A stretch of DNA of 44,121 nucleotides from an uncultured Phycisphaerales bacterium (GTDB taxonomy: Bacteria; Planctomycetota; Phycisphaerae; Phycisphaerales; SM1A02), in the NCBI GenBank assembly GCA_949373145.1, contig CASICI010000031.1, forward strand, positions 1-44,121, written 5' to 3'. Under the pieces are notes generated by a model, which saw nothing but the letters and a program-made list of their open reading frames with translations, was not told the DNA's origin and made no database searches. The position numbers were made by a program, and so were the translations under genes. Every line of letters starts with the position of its first letter. Positions within the stretch are counted from its first letter, which is position 1. Shown here in pieces: positions 44,070 to 44,121 of the stretch.

Positions 44070-44121
44070 TCAGCGACGTCGTCGTCGGGTGCTGAGGCCA
44101 CCCAGCCCGAGAAGGGCGAGT
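44070..44121 (-). CDS. PEP-CTERM sorting-signal C-terminus (partial)
   Basis: Only the last 16 residues are in the window: LALLGLGGLSTRRRRRR before the TGA at 44070-44072. A hydrophobic Leu/Gly helix ending in an Arg cluster is the PEP-CTERM-type tail that is recognised by exosortase or related systems. The Pro-Glu-Pro motif and the protein body lie past the edge. Confidence 0.7.
   Translation of the reverse strand, partial: LALLGLGGLSTRRRRR

Overview
The window looks like chromosomal DNA of a planctomycete, most likely of the Phycisphaerae type. The pointers are a PSCyt1/DUF1549/DUF1553 protein next to a DUF1501 protein, two DUF1573 proteins, a PEP-CTERM C-terminus, short C-terminal EF-hand (dockerin-like) tags of the form DxNGDxxVDGxDLxxLLxxWG, membrane proteins with a CxxC...CxECG zinc ribbon, and a lysine-rich DksA-like protein. 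This is inferred from gene content; no 16S gene is present.

Layout. 1-141 is the tail of a phosphatidylserine decarboxylase. 186-4175 (minus) is a signalling cluster: HTH-receiver regulator, HDOD-GAF-histidine kinase, and a pseudo-receiver-GAF protein. 4269-9541 (minus) holds tsaB, a DUF1573 protein, a Kup potassium transporter and a secreted sugar-dehydrogenase-like protein. 9773-14126 (minus) is a three-gene peptidase operon (S10 carboxypeptidase, zinc-ribbon membrane protein, M28 GCPII-like carboxypeptidase). 14302-16567 (plus) has a PDZ protein and a DUF1573 lipoprotein. 16577-21434 (minus) is a PSCyt1-DUF1501-esterase lipoprotein operon. tRNA-Pro and tRNA-Ser follow, then housekeeping genes: truB, lspA, a DksA-like protein with a histone-H1-like tail, accA, proC, an ABC exporter, a long UbiD, a zinc-ribbon protein, mltA, tatA, a DUF2868/DUF3482 GTPase pair and two crcB/fluC genes. 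After tRNA-Val (37901-37974) the character changes: 38.2-43.9 kb is an accessory stretch of very small membrane, coiled-coil and secreted proteins, with a FkbM methyltransferase and a truncated dockerin-like fragment.

Sequence quality. Many clearly conserved genes are split over two or three frames: kup, the sugar dehydrogenase, the kinase, the DUF1573/tsaB junction, truB, the DksA-like gene and the FkbM gene. In each case a one-base correction restores the family sequence, so I read these mainly as single-base sequence errors, dense in 0.2-9.5 kb and scattered in 22-24 kb and 38.5-42.6 kb. The peptidase operon, the PSCyt1 operon and 24.4-37.9 kb are intact. Coordinates of broken genes give the full reconstructed span.

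No CRISPR array, insertion sequence, prophage or classical defence system was seen. The less ordinary items are the small-protein region with its recurring AAGGAG-AACAAC-ATG start and paralogous coiled-coil/TM proteins, the H1-tailed DksA protein, the PDZ protein without a signal peptide, the pseudo-receiver with Cys in place of the phospho-acceptor Asp, and the S10/M28 carboxypeptidase operon.
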